18,871 nt of DNA, from assembly GCA_938040915.1 (NCBI GenBank), contig CALHZE010000013.1, positions 1-18,871 of the forward strand. The letters run 5' to 3'. Each line of letters starts with the position of its first letter. Within the stretch, counting starts at the first letter, position 1. The notes beneath the pieces were generated by a model, which did no database searches, was not told where the DNA came from, and saw only the letters and a program-made list of their open reading frames with translations. The DNA is from an uncultured Bacteroidia bacterium. Its GTDB lineage: Bacteria > Bacteroidota > Bacteroidia > Bacteroidales > CAJPTX01. Both the position numbers and the translations under genes were made by a program. Below are positions 1 to 7,322 of the stretch, piece by piece.

Positions 1-1
1 C

Positions 2-952
2 CTCGCCGGAGGCACATCCCAAGAACGTGTCATTTCGCTCCTGAGTGCCGAGCAGCTACAGAAGTGGCTCGCAGGGACGCCCTATACCCCATATATCATT
101 GACATCCAAGGCGCGAGCTGGACCTACACCCTCCCCGACGGGCGCTGTGTGCAGGTCGATAAGAATACCTTCTCGCTCCCCTTGCCCGACGGAGCCGTAA
201 CGCTCGACCTCGCGCTTATCAGCACACACGGGACACCGGGCGAGAACGGGCTCTTGCAGGGGTATCTCGAGCTGATGAACATCCCCTTCTCTTCGGGCAA
301 CACATTCACCCAAGCGGTCTCTTTTCACAAAAGCGCCTGTAAGCGCTTCCTACAGGGGGTGGTACCACTCCTCCCCTCGCTCGATATCCGTCGATTTGAG
401 GATCTTGATCTCGAGGCGATACGGCGCGAGATCGGCTTCCCGCTCTTTGTCAAGCCTAATGACAATGGGAGCAGTGTGGGGGTAAAAAAAGTGCGTAATG
501 GCAACGAACTGCATCAGGCCGTGAGTGAGACCCTGCAGATCTCCGCTGACGTGATGCTCGAGCGCTTCTGTCCTGGGACAGAGCTCTCGTGTGGGATGGT
601 CAAGATCGGCAACCGCACGACGGTCTTCCCCGTGGCGGAGATTCGCTCTCCGTCGGAGTTCTTCGACTTTAAGACGAAGTATGACGGCTCGTCGCAGGAG
701 ATTGTGCCGGCAGAGATCCCACTCCCGATGTCAGAGCGTGTGCAACAATATACGGCGGCGGCTTATGAGCGTCTTGGGTGTCGGGGGATGGCGCGGGCAG
801 ATTTTATTCTCCATGACGGGACACCCTATTTCCTCGAGATCAACACTTGTCCTGGGCTCACGGCTGAGAGCATTGTGCCCAAACAGGTGCGCGCGATGGG
901 GCGTGCGATGCCCGATCTCTTGGTCGATCTTTTAGACGCGATGAGATCCTAA
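2..952 (+). CDS. ddl: D-alanine--D-alanine ligase, 5' end cut by window edge
   Basis: ATP-grasp ligase that joins two D-alanines in the cytoplasm to make the dipeptide of the peptidoglycan stem. The frame is open from base 2 and the first visible residues, LAGGTSQERVISLLSA, match the conserved Ddl N-terminus (GGTSxExxVS), so probably only about ten residues are missing; the GTG at 149 is internal and not the start. Further signatures are HGTPGENGLLQGYLE, FVKPNDNGSSVGV (ATP-grasp lysine and the glycine/serine loop), EFFDFKTKYDG (omega loop, with KY as in D-Ala-D-Ala rather than D-Ala-D-lactate enzymes, as I recall the family) and FLEINTCPGLTAESIVP (metal- and substrate-binding C-terminus). The stop is followed directly by a run of eight G. 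The next gene starts 243 bases downstream and is probably transcribed separately. Confidence 0.93.
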   Translation, partial: LAGGTSQERVISLLSAEQLQKWLAGTPYTPYIIDIQGASWTYTLPDGRCVQVDKNTFSLPLPDGAVTLDLALISTHGTPGENGLLQGYLELMNIPFSSGNTFTQAVSFHKSACKRFLQGVVPLLPSLDIRRFEDLDLEAIRREIGFPLFVKPNDNGSSVGVKKVRNGNELHQAVSETLQISADVMLERFCPGTELSCGMVKIGNRTTVFPVAEIRSPSEFFDFKTKYDGSSQEIVPAEIPLPMSERVQQYTAAAYERLGCRGMARADFILHDGTPYFLEINTCPGLTAESIVPKQVRAMGRAMPDLLVDLLDAMRS

Positions 953-983
953 GGGGGGGGCTCATCCTCGACTCGGTACGGCT

Positions 984-1066
984 CGTGCCGCCTGTGTGAT
1001 TATTCCTCGGAAAATACGGACGCACCACGTTGTAGTGCGTGTCGCGAAAATCACACAAGCGGCACG
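984..1066. repeat. Intergenic inverted repeat with 17-bp arms and inner hairpins
   Basis: The arms at 984-1000 and 1050-1066 are complementary at 16 of 17 positions (left GTGCCGCCTGTGTGAT, right ATCACACAAGCGGCAC). The 49-base interior can fold again: ACGCAC at 1020-1025 pairs with GTGCGT at 1035-1040, and TATTCC next to GGAAAATA near 1001-1016 can form a weak arm. The result resembles a three-way junction. No T-run follows the right arm, so it is not a classical terminator. It lies between ddl and the porW-like gene. It may be a REP-like repeat or a structured RNA; which one cannot be told from a single copy. Confidence 0.6.
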
Positions 1067-1180
1067 TTGTCACGCCTCTTCTCTCTCTTGCCTTGCGGTT
1101 CGCACGTAGGATCTCGGTGGGGGCGGTGTGCGGTGCTATATACCTTTTCTTTCGTTCCTCCGTTACTATAGGGTAATTCG

Positions 1181-1188
1181 TACCTTTG
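1181..1188 (+). promoter_or_regulatory. Candidate -7 promoter box (TACCTTTG) of the porW-like gene
   Basis: TACCTTTG matches the Bacteroidota -7 consensus TAnnTTTG exactly and ends seven bases before the ATG at 1196. No convincing TTTG -33 element is seen 19-21 bases upstream. If used, transcription would start at or within a few bases of the start codon, giving a leaderless or nearly leaderless mRNA. Confidence 0.4.
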
Positions 1189-1195
1189 TCACACG

Positions 1196-3874
1196 ATGCG
1201 GATATTTACGAAGAGTGCCCCGAGGGGCTGGAGGAAAGGCGGGTTAGGGCTTTTAGCCCTTTCGTTCGTTGTCGTGGTGGGGTGCAGCACCAAGACTAAT
1301 AACGCCTATTATCGTTTCTATCACGCGTTTACGTCCTATTTCAACTACTATTTCAACGCAGAGGAGGCGTATGAGGCTGGGGTAAAGCAGGCGACTCGCG
1401 CCATGCAGTATGACTATACGCGCCCCCTCCCCTTCTGCATTGCAGGGCTTCCTGATGCCGCGCTCAACACGGGGGGCGAGATGGATAGGGTTCAGACCAA
1501 GTGTGCCACCCTCATCAAAGCCCACTCAATAACCGTCAAGCCTGCGCGCGGTAAGGAGGCATTGACTGCCAAGGAAAAGGCTTTCTACGCACAGAACGAA
1601 TTTAACATTTATGCGCGTCGAGCGTGGCTCTTGATAGGCAAGAGCCGTCTCTGGGCAGGCGAGTTTGCCCAAGCCCGTCAAGCCATAGACTTTGCCATGA
1701 CTCAGTTTGCCGGTCTTGCCGAGGGCTGGGAGGCGCAACTCTGGAAAGCGCGCATTGAGATGCTCGAGGGGCAAACCCTTGACGCGAAAGATCGACTCGC
1801 GAGTCTGGCGGTCGCCCCTTATCGCCCGAAAGGCAAGTTCTATACCTACCTTCTAGAGTCTATTTGGGCAGACCTCCTCGTCGACGAACAGAACTATGCC
1901 GAGGCAATCCCCCACGGAAAGTTGGCGTTGGCACATGCTCCGTCGCGCCTTGATAGGGCTCGGTGTCGGTTGGCGCTTGCTCAACTCTACGAAGAGAACA
2001 AGAATTACCCTGAGGCGTTTGCCCTCTACCAAAAGGTTGCCGGCAATGCCCCGAGCTATGAAATGAGCTTTAACGCCCTCGTGCGGAGCGCCTCGCTTGC
2101 GGCGCGGGTGCAGGGGAAAGGGATGGAAAAGAGCCTCCGGACACTTGCCAAAGATGAGAAGAACGCCGACTACCTCGACCAGATCTATTATGCCCTCGGG
2201 GAAATCGCTTTTGCCAAGGGCGACACAGTGGCGGGGCTCGACCTCTTTAAGGAATCGGCGCTCCGCAGCGTCTCTAATGCGAAACAAAAGGGTGCTTCGC
2301 ACCTCAAGGTAGCAGAGTATTACTTTGCCAAGAGCGACTATTTCCATGCGGCTTCGTCGTATGACAGTGCTCTCAGTGCCCTCCCCGAGAGTTATCCGCG
2401 TTATGTTGAGGTGGCGAAGCGCGCAGCAGTGTTAGGGCATCTGGCGCAAGCCCAAGGGGTGGTGTTGCGAGAAGATAGTTTGCAGCGCATCGCTCGTATG
2501 CCTGAGACCGAGCGGCAGACATTTATCCAGAACATCATTGCTCAGCTCCGCGAGGAGGAGCGCCAAGCCCAGCTGGAGGCAGAACGTGAGCAACTCGACC
2601 GCTCCTTTGCGCTGCAGAACGAATACCGTCAAGGTGCTTCGCAACAGAACACCTCGGGGGGGAGCGGCTCTAGTTGGTATTTCTATAACCCCTCGACGCT
2701 TGCCTTCGGGCGCTCTGACTTCCGCGCCAAGTGGGGCAACCGTAAGCTCGAAGACAACTGGCGTCGCAAGAACAAGATGTCGACGGGTTTTGACGCCAAC
2801 GACCCCAACCGGCAAGACTCGATCAAGAACGGCGGTGATAAATATTCGGTGGCTTACTACCTCGCCGACTTGCCGATGAGTGACTCGGCGCGAGAGGCCT
2901 CAGATAATGCGATACGGGTGGCGCTTGCCGATATGGCCGAGTCGTATCGCACTGACTTTAACGACCCGCAGCGTGCCATAGAGACCTACGACGAGATCTT
3001 GCGGCGTTACCCTGCGGGCGATGCTGCCGCTGAGGCTTGCTTTATGGCCTATATGACGGCAGATCGCGCGGACCTTACCGCGCAACGTACTCGACACCGC
3101 GAGCTACTTTTGTCGCAGTATGCTACTACGCCCTATGCACGCATTCTCTCTGACCCCCAGTATATGGAAAAGGTAAGAGCCGAGAAAGAGAGCAATGAGA
3201 AGATCGCTGACGGAGTCTTAACGGCTATGCGCGAGGGACGCCGTGGTGATGCCTATCGTGAGGCAAGTGCGGCGGTTACGGGGGCGACGGCCGACGAATA
3301 TAAGGTGCAGTTTGCCCTCCTCGCGGCGCTCAACGCGGGGCAAGAGGCGGGGGATACGGTGCAAGTAGCAGCCCTTCGCTCCTTTGCACAAGACTATCGC
3401 GAGTACCCAGAAAGTAAGTATGCAGAGGAGGTCTTGATGGCGATTGCGCGACGCGACCTCGTGGGCGACGATGTGCCGCCGCTCATCATTGGCAACCAAG
3501 AGGTCGTTACCCAGCAAACAGAAAAGAAGTATGAGGTCTCTGACGGGGCACACGACCTGCTGTTGGTCTTTAACCCGAAGGAGAACTTCCGAGAGTTGAA
3601 GTTCCAAACCATTAGCTTCGGGGTAGACTATAACGTCAACCTAAACCTCGAGGTCGAGGACTATCCGCTCAACGAGAGTGCGACGTTACTGGTCGTTTCC
3701 TCGTTTGAGAACCACGCCGAGGCGGTCGCTTTTAAGGACGCGCTGGATGAGGAAGAACCCTTTGGCGAAACGCACCCCTTCTTTATCATCATCTCGCCTG
3801 CAAACCTAGAACTGCTCAAGGAACAAAAGGCATTCCTGCCCTACGTAGACTTCTACAAAAAGAATTACAAATAA
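1196..3874 (+). CDS. porW: PorW/SprE-family TPR lipoprotein of the type IX secretion system
   Basis: 892-residue predicted lipoprotein. The N-terminus has basic residues, a hydrophobic stretch and a lipobox ending at Cys30 (VVVGCST). After it comes a family-typical segment rich in aromatic residues (YYRFYHAFTSYFNYYFNA), then degenerate tetratricopeptide repeats over about residues 140-420, a charged, probably coiled segment near 445-475, a conserved-looking WYFYNPSTLAFGR...WGNRKLEDNWRRKNK block near 490-530, more repeats, and a C-terminal alpha/beta domain ending DFYKKNYK. SprE of Flavobacterium johnsoniae and PorW of P. gingivalis are lipoproteins needed for T9SS secretion and, in the former, gliding. 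The assignment rests on remembered family sequence plus the neighbouring porX, so a general TPR lipoprotein remains possible. ATG 1196 is chosen because the signal peptide begins there; no Shine-Dalgarno is seen. Confidence 0.72.
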   Translation: MRIFTKSAPRGWRKGGLGLLALSFVVVVGCSTKTNNAYYRFYHAFTSYFNYYFNAEEAYEAGVKQATRAMQYDYTRPLPFCIAGLPDAALNTGGEMDRVQTKCATLIKAHSITVKPARGKEALTAKEKAFYAQNEFNIYARRAWLLIGKSRLWAGEFAQARQAIDFAMTQFAGLAEGWEAQLWKARIEMLEGQTLDAKDRLASLAVAPYRPKGKFYTYLLESIWADLLVDEQNYAEAIPHGKLALAHAPSRLDRARCRLALAQLYEENKNYPEAFALYQKVAGNAPSYEMSFNALVRSASLAARVQGKGMEKSLRTLAKDEKNADYLDQIYYALGEIAFAKGDTVAGLDLFKESALRSVSNAKQKGASHLKVAEYYFAKSDYFHAASSYDSALSALPESYPRYVEVAKRAAVLGHLAQAQGVVLREDSLQRIARMPETERQTFIQNIIAQLREEERQAQLEAEREQLDRSFALQNEYRQGASQQNTSGGSGSSWYFYNPSTLAFGRSDFRAKWGNRKLEDNWRRKNKMSTGFDANDPNRQDSIKNGGDKYSVAYYLADLPMSDSAREASDNAIRVALADMAESYRTDFNDPQRAIETYDEILRRYPAGDAAAEACFMAYMTADRADLTAQRTRHRELLLSQYATTPYARILSDPQYMEKVRAEKESNEKIADGVLTAMREGRRGDAYREASAAVTGATADEYKVQFALLAALNAGQEAGDTVQVAALRSFAQDYREYPESKYAEEVLMAIARRDLVGDDVPPLIIGNQEVVTQQTEKKYEVSDGAHDLLLVFNPKENFRELKFQTISFGVDYNVNLNLEVEDYPLNESATLLVVSSFENHAEAVAFKDALDEEEPFGETHPFFIIISPANLELLKEQKAFLPYVDFYKKNYK

Positions 3875-3946
3875 GTGCGTATGGAGTTGACATTGACCTG
3901 TTCGTTGTAACTGTAACACTGGGTGGTATTGCCGCGGTGGGCGTAG

Positions 3947-3963
3947 CGTAGGTTGCGCCTACG
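3947..3963. other. Small hairpin between porW-like gene and porX
   Basis: CGTAGG at 3947-3952 pairs with CCTACG at 3958-3963 around a five-base loop, inside the 113-base gap before porX. No T-run follows and no TAnnTTTG box was found in the gap, so porX may be read from the upstream gene. Significance is uncertain. Confidence 0.3.
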
Positions 3964-3987
3964 ATAACAAAACATAGAGATACGAAT

Positions 3988-5547
3988 ATGGGCTCTGCCA
4001 AAATCTTATGGGTTGACGACGAGATCGAGCTCCTTCGTCCCCACATCCTGTTTTTAGAGAAGCGCGGCTATTCGGTAGCCACGGCGACCAACGCAGACGA
4101 TGCGCTCGACCGAGTAGAGCGCGAACCCTTTGACCTGATCTTCCTTGACGAAAATATGCCGGGGCTTACGGGGCTCGAGGCTCTTTCACACTTTAAGCGC
4201 TTGGCGCCCACTGTCCCCATCGTCATGGTGACCAAGAGCGAGGAGGAGGACATCATGGATCGCGCCGTCGGCGCAAAGATTGCCGATTATCTGATTAAGC
4301 CGGTCAACCCGAGCCAAATGCTCATCTCTATCAAGAAGCACGTGCACGAGCGCGAACTCGTGACTGTGGGGACGACCTCCGCTTACCAAAACAATTACCT
4401 CCAGATTGGCGACCTTATCAATTCGGCGCAAACCTGGCAAGACTGGACCACCATCCACCTCCAACTTTCTGAGTGGCGCGTTAGCCTCCTCACGGGCAAT
4501 GCGCCTGAGATGCTCGAGCTCCACGCACAGTTGCAACAGCAAGCGAATGTCGCCTTTGGCAAGTTTATTCGCCGCGTCTATACGAGTTGGTTTACCGACA
4601 TCGGGAGTGGCCCAGTGACCTCGCCGCGCGTGATAAAAGATCGCGTACTCCCCTATATCGATGCGGGCGAAAAGGTCGTCTTGCTGGTGATCGACAACCT
4701 GCGTTTTGACCAGTGGCGGATGCTCCGCGAGACCATATCAAAGACGTGGCGCGTGGAACAGGAACAGACCTATTATGCCATCCTCCCTACGGTGACCCAC
4801 TATGCGCGCAACTCGCTCTTTGCCGGCTTGATGCCCTTGGAGATCTCTCAGCTCCACCCCGAGCTTTGGGTGGGGGAACAAGACGAGGAAGGAAAGAATG
4901 TCTTTGAGGCAGAGCTCCTCCGCCGCAACCTCCAACGCTTAGGACGGAAGTGCTCTACCCAGTATTACAAGGGAGCAACCCTCGATGGGACGCCTCTCAA
5001 GGAGGGCGACTTCCAGCAGCTCTTGGAGACTGACCTCACCATCGTGGTCTACAACTTCATCGATATGCTCTCACATGCGCGGCATGATATGCAGATCATG
5101 AAGCAACTTGCCAGCGATGCGCACGCCTACCTATCGCTCACCCAGAGCTGGTTTAAGCATTCTGATCTCTTTGTCTTCCTAGAGAAGCTGAGTCGTTACC
5201 CTGTGCGTCTGCTCATTACTACCGACCACGGCTCTATCCAAGTGAAAAAGGCGCTCAAGGTGATTGGCGACCGCGAGACCTCTAACAATATGCGCTATAA
5301 GCTCGGGAAGAGCCTTTCGTATAACGACCGTGAGGTCTTCGCATGTAAGAACCCCGCGGAGGTGCACCTCCCCCAGCCTAGTATGAGCGCGCGCTATATC
5401 TTTGCTCTTGGAAACGACTTCTTGATTTATCCGAACAACTTCAACACATACGCTCGGATGTTTAAGGACTCGTTTCAACACGGGGGGGTATCGCTCGAGG
5501 AAATGATCGTCCCCTTCATCTCCCTCCGCCCGCAACAGAACAAATAA
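3988..5547 (+). CDS. porX: PorX: response regulator with a PglZ/alkaline-phosphatase-like output domain
   Basis: 519-residue two-component protein. Residues 4-120 form a receiver domain with the acidic pair D10/D11, phospho-acceptor D54 (IFLDENMPG), T82 and K104 (IKP). A helical linker follows to about residue 215. The C-terminal part is a PglZ domain of the alkaline phosphatase superfamily: VIDNLRFDQWR (D236 and D241), the likely nucleophile T270 in LPTVTHYARNSLF, FIDMLSHARHD, and TTDHGS near the C-terminal metal site. There is no DNA-binding domain. In P. gingivalis PorX, with the kinase PorY and the sigma factor SigP, controls T9SS genes, and its PglZ domain binds zinc and hydrolyses oligonucleotides. 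The domain order and length fit that family well. No porY is in the window. The gene follows a T9SS lipoprotein gene and precedes tsaE by 15 bases. Confidence 0.95.
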   Translation: MGSAKILWVDDEIELLRPHILFLEKRGYSVATATNADDALDRVEREPFDLIFLDENMPGLTGLEALSHFKRLAPTVPIVMVTKSEEEDIMDRAVGAKIADYLIKPVNPSQMLISIKKHVHERELVTVGTTSAYQNNYLQIGDLINSAQTWQDWTTIHLQLSEWRVSLLTGNAPEMLELHAQLQQQANVAFGKFIRRVYTSWFTDIGSGPVTSPRVIKDRVLPYIDAGEKVVLLVIDNLRFDQWRMLRETISKTWRVEQEQTYYAILPTVTHYARNSLFAGLMPLEISQLHPELWVGEQDEEGKNVFEAELLRRNLQRLGRKCSTQYYKGATLDGTPLKEGDFQQLLETDLTIVVYNFIDMLSHARHDMQIMKQLASDAHAYLSLTQSWFKHSDLFVFLEKLSRYPVRLLITTDHGSIQVKKALKVIGDRETSNNMRYKLGKSLSYNDREVFACKNPAEVHLPQPSMSARYIFALGNDFLIYPNNFNTYARMFKDSFQHGGVSLEEMIVPFISLRPQQNK

Positions 5548-5562
5548 GGCAAATGACTGAAG

Positions 5563-6006
5563 ATGGAAAACCCAGATGTAATAACCCTACCTTCTGACTC
5601 CGAGGAGGCGCTCCAGACGGCGGTGGAGGAGTTCCTGCGTCACGTGGGGCGGTTGCGCTGCATCTGTTTCTGGGGAGGGCTTGGTGTCGGGAAGACGACG
5701 TTTATCCGTGCCCTGTGTAAACACCTTGGAGTAACCGACGTGGTGACGAGCCCGACCTTCTCGCTCATCAACGAATATCATTGTCACGACGGCGCCCCTG
5801 TCTACCATTTTGACTTCTATCGCCTCACCTCGTTGCGCGAGGCCATGGACATCGGGGTTGAGGAGTATTTTTCGGGCAATACGGGGCTCTGCTTAATCGA
5901 GTGGCCAGCACTCGTCGAGTCGCTGCTCCCCCCTGAGACCCTAGACGCCACCTTGCGGGTTGAGCCCGACGGGGAGCGTCGCCTCGTTATCGGCGTACGC
6001 GAGTAA
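5563..6006 (+). CDS. tsaE: tRNA threonylcarbamoyladenosine biosynthesis ATPase TsaE
   Basis: 147-residue P-loop ATPase that works with TsaB and TsaD to place threonylcarbamoyl on A37 of ANN-decoding tRNAs. Visible motifs: Walker A GGLGVGKTT at 38-46, the switch-like segment VTSPTFSLINEY at 61-72, HFDFYRL with D84, and IEWP with W114, all characteristic of TsaE. Length is normal for the family. The ATG at 5563 follows the porX stop by 15 bases, so the two are probably cotranscribed; a porX-tsaE pairing is, as I recall, common in Bacteroidota. An ATG at 5553 is out of frame. No Shine-Dalgarno is apparent. Confidence 0.97.
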   Translation: MENPDVITLPSDSEEALQTAVEEFLRHVGRLRCICFWGGLGVGKTTFIRALCKHLGVTDVVTSPTFSLINEYHCHDGAPVYHFDFYRLTSLREAMDIGVEEYFSGNTGLCLIEWPALVESLLPPETLDATLRVEPDGERRLVIGVRE

Positions 6007-6046
6007 AGAGCACGACACACCGCCGCCGTCCACAACCGCTTTTCCC

Positions 6047-7321
6047 ATGACGATATTTCAAAAGATACTTTATCACGCCGCTCGCCTCCTCTTGGGGGTG
6101 GTCTTTCTCTTTTCGGGCTTTGTTAAGAGTGTCGACCCACAGGGCTTTGCCTACAAACTGCAAGACTATTTCACCGCCTTTGGGCTTACGGAGCTCCACC
6201 CGATCGCATATACGCTTGCCTTCCTCCTTGTTTCGTTGGAACTCTATGTGGGGCTCTTGTTGCTCTTTTCTGAGTGGCGCAAGGTAGCTGCCGTCTTGGT
6301 GAGTGTCTTTATGCTCTTTTTTACGCCTCTTACGCTCTATTTAGCCCTAGCAAATCCCGTCTCAGACTGTGGGTGCTTTGGCGATGCGGTGAAACTCACC
6401 AATTGGGAAACCTTTTGGAAAAATGTGCCCCTGCTTCTTGCCTCCCTCTATCTGTTGAAAAAAGCCTTTGGGGCGAAGCCCGCGGGGCAACCGATCGCGT
6501 GCACAGGTTGCCGCTTCGTTAGGCATTGGCTCTTCCCCATCCTCTTGGCGCTTTGGGCACTCTTTCCTGCCTTTTGGGCAACGGTTTCGTTGCCGATGAT
6601 TGACTTCCGCCCCTACCACATTGGCGCGAACTTGCGCGAGGCGATGCGCATCCCCGACGACGCTCCCAAAGATGAGTACCAGACCGAGTTTGTCTATGAG
6701 AAAGATGGTGTGCAAAAGACTTTTTCCGAATTTGACTATCCGTGGGACGACTCTACGTGGCACTACGTCTCGAGCGAGAATCGATTGGTGCAAAAGGGGT
6801 ACGAGCCTCCGATCCACGACTTTGCTCTAGAGGACGAAACCAACTCTGACCACATCCCCGAGCTCCTTGATCGAGCAGGGGTGTCGCTTCTTGTCGTGAC
6901 GCCCTTCCTAGAGAGCTTGTCGCCCGAAGATATAGCGACGCTGAACGCCGTGCAGAAAAGCGCTACAACGGCTAATATCCTCGTTTTTCACGCTACGGCG
7001 TCCTCTCCTGCCCAACAACACAATTTACAGCAACAGGGGTTGTCTACAGCGCTTTATACGACCAACGAACGCACGCTTAAGACCATTGTACGAGCCGCGA
7101 CAGGAGTGGTCTTGCTCAAAGACGGGGTGGTGATGAATAAATGGCCGTTGCACGGGCTTCCGTCTGCCGACTATTTCGCCTCCCTCTCCGGTTTGTCTGA
7201 CACGCAGTTGCGAGGAAGTGGCGGCACGGCGCTCGTCTATCTCTTGGGGAGCGTGCTCCTATTGTTGGGGGTGGCGCGCCTTGTGGTAAAGCGGAAGCAG
7301 TGCAAAAAGGAAGAACGGTAG
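6047..7321 (+). CDS. BT_3928-type membrane protein: DoxX/MauE-like domain plus thioredoxin-like tail
   Basis: 424-residue inner-membrane protein. Residues 1-140 are a DoxX/MauE-like bundle of about four helices with FLFSGFVKSVDP near 21-31 and the redox-type motif DCGCFGD (C108, C110). A CTGC motif lies at 152-155, just before a further helix at about 160-180. The soluble part from about 185 to 385 ends in a segment that looks like a thioredoxin fold (VSLLVVTPF at 279-287, GVVLLKDGVVMNKWP at 353-367), but the usual CxxC is absent there. A final helix lies at about 394-414, followed by a basic tail. The ATG at 6047 was chosen because the upstream in-frame extension overlaps tsaE and does not look coding, while MTIFQKILYH starts the first helix. 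A redox role such as quinone or disulfide handling is inferred; the family function is not established. It abuts the next gene by one base. Confidence 0.8.
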   Translation: MTIFQKILYHAARLLLGVVFLFSGFVKSVDPQGFAYKLQDYFTAFGLTELHPIAYTLAFLLVSLELYVGLLLLFSEWRKVAAVLVSVFMLFFTPLTLYLALANPVSDCGCFGDAVKLTNWETFWKNVPLLLASLYLLKKAFGAKPAGQPIACTGCRFVRHWLFPILLALWALFPAFWATVSLPMIDFRPYHIGANLREAMRIPDDAPKDEYQTEFVYEKDGVQKTFSEFDYPWDDSTWHYVSSENRLVQKGYEPPIHDFALEDETNSDHIPELLDRAGVSLLVVTPFLESLSPEDIATLNAVQKSATTANILVFHATASSPAQQHNLQQQGLSTALYTTNERTLKTIVRAATGVVLLKDGVVMNKWPLHGLPSADYFASLSGLSDTQLRGSGGTALVYLLGSVLLLLGVARLVVKRKQCKKEER

Positions 7322-7322
7322 T

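Noticed and set aside
953..960. Run of eight G directly after the ddl stop as a phase-variation site.
   Set aside because: It lies outside any coding frame and no promoter is adjacent, so length changes would have no evident effect.
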